A stretch of 8,760 nt of DNA from the NCBI GenBank assembly GCA_000715855.1, contig KL571225.1:194858-203617 (forward strand), read 5' to 3'. This document shows, in pieces, positions 6,606-8,760 of the stretch (the first letter of the stretch is position 1; every line of letters begins with the position of its first letter). The position numbers were made by a program, and so were the translations under genes. A model generated the notes under the pieces. The model was given only the letters and a program-made list of their open reading frames with translations, was not told the DNA's origin and did no database searches. Source of the stretch: Actinoplanes liguriensis (lineage in GTDB: Bacteria; Actinomycetota; Actinomycetes; Mycobacteriales; Micromonosporaceae).

Positions 6606-7640
6606 CTACAACAACGACACGTGGACGTGGTCGGTGTGGTCGCTCGGGCCGTGGTAGGCGTGCCAGTTGCCGGTCGCCGGGAACCAGATCTGCTTGTACC
6701 AGATCACGTAGTAGATCCCGAGCCGGTCGGCGTTGCGGACCAGGAACGCGGTGAGGTCGTTCCCGTACCGCATCATGTCGTCGTTGTGCGCGACGGAGAA
6801 CCCGCTCTTCTGCAGGGACCAGTCGCAGGCTCGGCCCTTCGGATGCTCGAACGGGCCACCGTTCCGGTGACACCCGACGAATCTGTTGAAGCCGGCCTTC
6901 TTCACCTCCTGATAGAGGTGGAGCGTGCGTTTGGTGATGCAGCCGTCGGTGGTCGGGTCGTCCTGATTACAGGACTCCGCCGAGAAGCCACCCTCGGAGT
7001 TGCGGGGCGCCGGGGCCGCGACCTTGGAGACGGCGTCGACGAAACCGTTGGTGATCGTCTTGTTGATGCCGGTGCCACCACCGAGCAGCTCGAGCTGGCC
7101 CTCGGCCGAGTCGTGCTGCTTCTGCTGGATGGTGAGCTGCGTCTTCTGGTTCTTCACCTCGGCGGCGAGTTTGGTCTCGCTGTCGGTGATCGTCGCCAGT
7201 GCGGAGTTCAGCTCGCCCAGTTTCGCGTCGTGGAGCTTGTTGATCTCCTCGAGCGAGACCGCCTTCTTGATGAAGTCGGACGAGTCGTCCGCCTGCAGCA
7301 GGAAGCTCAGCGTGGTGAGGCTGCCGAACTCGTACTGCTGCCGGGCGATCGCGTTGACCTCCGGGATCAGAGCATCCCGGCGCTTCTCGGCGTCCGCCTT
7401 CTTGGCGTTGAGCGCTTTCTGGTTCTTCACCGACGTCTGGTAGGCGGCCTTGGCGTTCACATACCGCCGGTTGGTCGCCTCGAGCTGAGCGGAGAGGTCG
7501 TCGTCATCGTCACCCTCCGCGGGGGTCGACGAGCTGCCGCTGGGAGCGGCGAGTGCCGGCGTGACCGGGGCCACGAATATCGTGGTGGCCACGAGCGGCG
7601 CCAGGGCAAGCATCAGCCACCGGCGGGGACGTGCGGTCAT
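6606..7640 (-). CDS. Secreted coiled-coil protein with C-terminal ARB-07466-like peptidase domain
   Basis: A 344-residue exported protein that probably remodels the cell wall. Residues 1-31 are a Sec signal peptide (RPRR, hydrophobic core, cleavage likely after ALA31). An acidic EGDDDDD linker and a long Lys/Gln/Ala-rich coiled coil to about residue 185 follow, as in CwlO/RipA-type hydrolases. The C-terminal domain (about 225-344) carries EHPKGRACDW and ends HTDHVHVSLL. This gives H266-x6-D273 and H338-x-H340, the zinc-ligand pattern of the Hedgehog/DD-peptidase fold seen in M15-like enzymes. I know this domain as ARB-07466-like; its exact substrate is unknown to me. Four Cys in the C-terminal half suggest disulfides. 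The ATG at 7640 was chosen because AGGAAGGA (7647-7654) lies six bases upstream; TTG codons at 7643 and 7646 also open the frame. It sits directly behind a ydaO riboswitch and diverges from a related gene. Confidence 0.88.
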   Translation of the reverse strand: MTARPRRWLMLALAPLVATTIFVAPVTPALAAPSGSSSTPAEGDDDDDLSAQLEATNRRYVNAKAAYQTSVKNQKALNAKKADAEKRRDALIPEVNAIARQQYEFGSLTTLSFLLQADDSSDFIKKAVSLEEINKLHDAKLGELNSALATITDSETKLAAEVKNQKTQLTIQQKQHDSAEGQLELLGGGTGINKTITNGFVDAVSKVAAPAPRNSEGGFSAESCNQDDPTTDGCITKRTLHLYQEVKKAGFNRFVGCHRNGGPFEHPKGRACDWSLQKSGFSVAHNDDMMRYGNDLTAFLVRNADRLGIYYVIWYKQIWFPATGNWHAYHGPSDHTDHVHVSLL

Positions 7641-7659
7641 CAACAATCCTTCCTAGTCA

Positions 7660-7771
7660 CCGCCGACCGAGTTAGCTGACGGGTTCGGGACGGAAGCTAT
7701 CCCTACCGCATAACGCGGATTCACCCCAACTACCTGGTTCCCCGGCTCGCCTTTCGGCGATTGGGCGGCGG
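7660..7771 (-). promoter_or_regulatory. ydaO-type c-di-AMP riboswitch upstream of the - strand peptidase gene
   Basis: Read on the - strand this matches the ydaO/yuaA aptamer as I know it from actinobacteria. It has GAGCCGGGGAACCA, then GGGGTGAATCCGC, a short hairpin, GCGGTAGGGA, and the conserved 3' block TCCCGAACCCGTCAGCTAAC. Closing stem P1 is CCGCCG (7766-7771) with CGGCGG (7660-7665). A small CGCC-GAAA-GGCG hairpin (around 7748-7759) and CCGC-GTTAT-GCGG are inner stems. It ends only five bases before the SD (7647-7654), leaving no room for an intrinsic terminator. In this class c-di-AMP normally lowers expression. Confidence 0.9.
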
Positions 7772-7991
7772 CCTGCCGGCAACTCGGGGGCGGTGCCGTC
7801 CGGGCAGGACCGGCGGCTAGTTTACCTGAGATATCACTCGACATCAGCGCCAGAGAAACCGTCAAAACCGTTACCTGGCAACGACTTTCCGTAATGGTGT
7901 CACCAGTGGTGACCGGGCCGTAGCAATGGGTACGAGAACTGTCGATTCCTCGATCGAGTGGGTATGGTCGTTCCCGGTTCCCTCCCGGGAA
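7772..7991. promoter_or_regulatory. Divergent promoter region between the two riboswitches
   Basis: No gene is visible in these 220 bases. For the + strand, TGTCGA (7940-7945) and TATGGT (7963-7968) are 17 bp apart and would start RNA near 7975, just before the + aptamer. For the - strand, TAAACT (7824-7819) is a possible -10 without a good -35. Two palindromes could be operators: GTCACCA-G-TGGTGAC (7899-7913), roughly midway between the two candidate promoters, and CTCGATCGAG (7949-7958), which lies within the spacer of the + promoter. GGTTCCC (7976-7982) and GGGAACC (7987-7993) form a small hairpin at the 5' end of the + transcript and overlap the P1 strand by two bases. Confidence 0.5.
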
Positions 7992-8107
7992 CCGCCGCCT
8001 AATCGCAACAACGAGCGAGCCGGGGATCCACATTTCTTCCGGGGTGAATCCGCATCAGCGGTAGGGATTTCCTTCGTCCCGAACCCGTCAGCTAACCCGG
8101 CCGGCGG
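7992..8107 (+). promoter_or_regulatory. ydaO-type c-di-AMP riboswitch upstream of the + strand coiled-coil gene
   Basis: The order of conserved blocks is the same as in the - strand copy: GAGCCGGGGATCCACA, GGGGTGAATCCGC, GCGGTAGGGA, then TCCCGAACCCGTCAGCTAAC. P1 is CCGCCG (7992-7997) with CGGCGG (8102-8107). The inner stems are kept with other loops: TCGC/GCGA around 8003-8018, and CCGC-ATCA-GCGG at 8050-8061. It ends five bases before the SD, so it likely acts on translation or through Rho and not through an intrinsic terminator. c-di-AMP binding would be expected to lower expression. Confidence 0.92.
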
Positions 8108-8121
8108 CCGACGGAAGGAAA
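8068..8121 (+). promoter_or_regulatory. Shine-Dalgarno with matching anti-SD loop in the riboswitch
   Basis: The SD GGAAGGA (8113-8119) lies eight bases before the GTG at 8128. The aptamer loop TTTCCTTC (8068-8075) is the exact complement of GAAGGAAA (8114-8121), and the next GTC (8076-8078) pairs with GAC (8110-8112) around one bulged G. The sequence thus allows an alternative fold that hides the SD. This is an inference from complementarity alone. Confidence 0.5.
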
Positions 8122-8127
8122 CAGCCA

Positions 8128-8760
8128 GTGCAGCAAGTGACTGCGCGGCGACGATGGGTGGCCGTTCTCGCGCTGCTGGTCGCCGCATGCGGGATAGCCG
8201 GTGCCGGCGCACCGGCTTTCGCGGCACCCCGGCCCCTCGCCGCCCCCGGGGAGTCCGGCGACGACGGTGAGGGCGGTTCCAAGTCCCTGCTCGACAAACT
8301 CGACGACGCCTCCAAGGGTTACGTCACGGCCAAGGCCAAACTGCAGACGGCCAAGACGCAGCAGACGAAGCTGGCGACGACGCTGAAGAGCCTCGAGGCG
8401 GCGATCGGCCCCCAGCAGAAGTCCCTGGACATGTACGCCGCGCAGGCCTACACGATGGGTCGCCTCGGCCCGCTGAGCGCGCTGCTCAGCGCGGACACCT
8501 CGGCCGGCTTCCTGGACCGCGCGCAGCTGCTGACCACCGTGGCCGAGCGGCAGAACCAGGCGATCTCCGACCTGCGGACCACCCGGGACAACCAGGTCAA
8601 GGCGAAGACGGCGATCGACGCGACGGTCATCGACCAGCAGCGTCAGGTCAACGTGATGGCCAAGAAGAAGGCGCAGGCCGAGCAGGCCCTCAAGGAAGCG
8701 AACCAGGGCAGCGACAGCGACGACGACGGGGGCGGCTCGGGCAGCAGCTCGAACGCCGAC
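8128..8760 (+). CDS. Secreted coiled-coil cell-wall protein, 3'-truncated by the window edge
   Basis: The frame is open from GTG 8128 to the last base (211 codons), with no stop inside the window. The GTG follows SD GGAAGGA by eight bases. Residues 1-32 are an export signal: RRRW, hydrophobic stretch, and APAFA cleavage site after residue 32. A Cys at position 21 in VAAC also fits a lipobox, so a lipoprotein cannot be excluded. An acidic Gly/Asp linker follows, then about 130 residues of coiled coil rich in Gln/Lys/Ala/Thr. It contains MYAAQAYTMGRLGPLSALLSADTSAGFLDRAQLL, comparable to QQYEFGSLTTLSFLLQADDSSDFIKKAVSL in the divergent neighbour, so the two are probably paralogues. The visible part ends in an Asp/Ser/Gly linker, after which a catalytic domain (NlpC/P60 or ARB-07466-like) would be expected. 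Its nature is unknown. The ydaO riboswitch in its leader supports a cell-wall role. Confidence 0.85.
   Translation, partial: MQQVTARRRWVAVLALLVAACGIAGAGAPAFAAPRPLAAPGESGDDGEGGSKSLLDKLDDASKGYVTAKAKLQTAKTQQTKLATTLKSLEAAIGPQQKSLDMYAAQAYTMGRLGPLSALLSADTSAGFLDRAQLLTTVAERQNQAISDLRTTRDNQVKAKTAIDATVIDQQRQVNVMAKKKAQAEQALKEANQGSDSDDDGGGSGSSSNAD

Noticed and set aside
6621..7679. A 352-codon + strand open frame opposite the secreted peptidase gene
   Set aside because: The - strand frame has a signal peptide, coiled coil, Zn-ligand pattern, SD and riboswitch. The + strand frame has none and runs into the riboswitch.
7926..8270. A 114-codon + strand frame across the promoter and riboswitch
   Set aside because: It covers the aptamer and overlaps the true secreted-protein gene in another frame. 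The aptamer conservation explains the sequence better.
1..8760. CRISPR array, tRNA or rRNA gene, phage or integrase signals
   Set aside because: I saw no regularly spaced short repeats, no cloverleaf or rRNA-like sequence, and no integrase or transposase motifs on either strand.

Overview
The window is high-GC DNA with strong G/C third-position bias, GTG starts and leaderless-looking promoters. It therefore comes from an actinomycete. The gene set fits Micromonosporaceae, and Actinoplanes or a relative is my best guess: a CDP-alcohol phosphatidyltransferase with a C-terminal membrane domain, a GH65 enzyme paired with a beta-phosphoglucomutase-like HAD protein, and coiled-coil secreted cell-wall enzymes behind ydaO riboswitches. 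The genus is inferred. The window is a draft-assembly contig and carries library-adapter sequence at three places (1-18, 1576-1602, 1867-1905).

Left part (1-2716, + strand): the 3' part of a membrane CDP-alcohol phosphatidyltransferase-like gene, a gene-free stretch with two tandem 62-bp hairpin repeats, then a MalK/MsiK-type sugar ABC ATPase. Two Nextera mosaic-end blocks interrupt the ATPase and replace short coding segments, including Walker B. These look like sequencing or assembly artefacts, not biology.

Middle part (2811-6514, + strand): a small RsbW-like ATP-binding protein, then a HAD phosphatase/phosphomutase, then a full-length GH65 glycoside phosphorylase-type enzyme. The last two form a clear operon with a 24-nt gap. 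The likely logic is import of an oligosaccharide (the ATPase, with permeases encoded elsewhere), phosphorolysis of an alpha-glucoside to beta-glucose 1-phosphate (GH65), and conversion to glucose 6-phosphate (HAD). A strong 14-bp stem terminator closes this block.

Right part (6555-8760): two divergently transcribed genes for secreted coiled-coil proteins. One (- strand) ends in a Zn-peptidase-like domain of the Hedgehog/DD-peptidase type. The other (+ strand) runs off the window. Each is preceded by its own ydaO (c-di-AMP) riboswitch, so one shared 487-bp intergenic region holds two aptamers back to back plus both promoters. This is the most interesting part: a c-di-AMP-controlled pair of cell-wall remodelling genes. 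Both aptamers end only a few bases before the Shine-Dalgarno sequence, and the + strand aptamer contains a loop complementary to its own Shine-Dalgarno.
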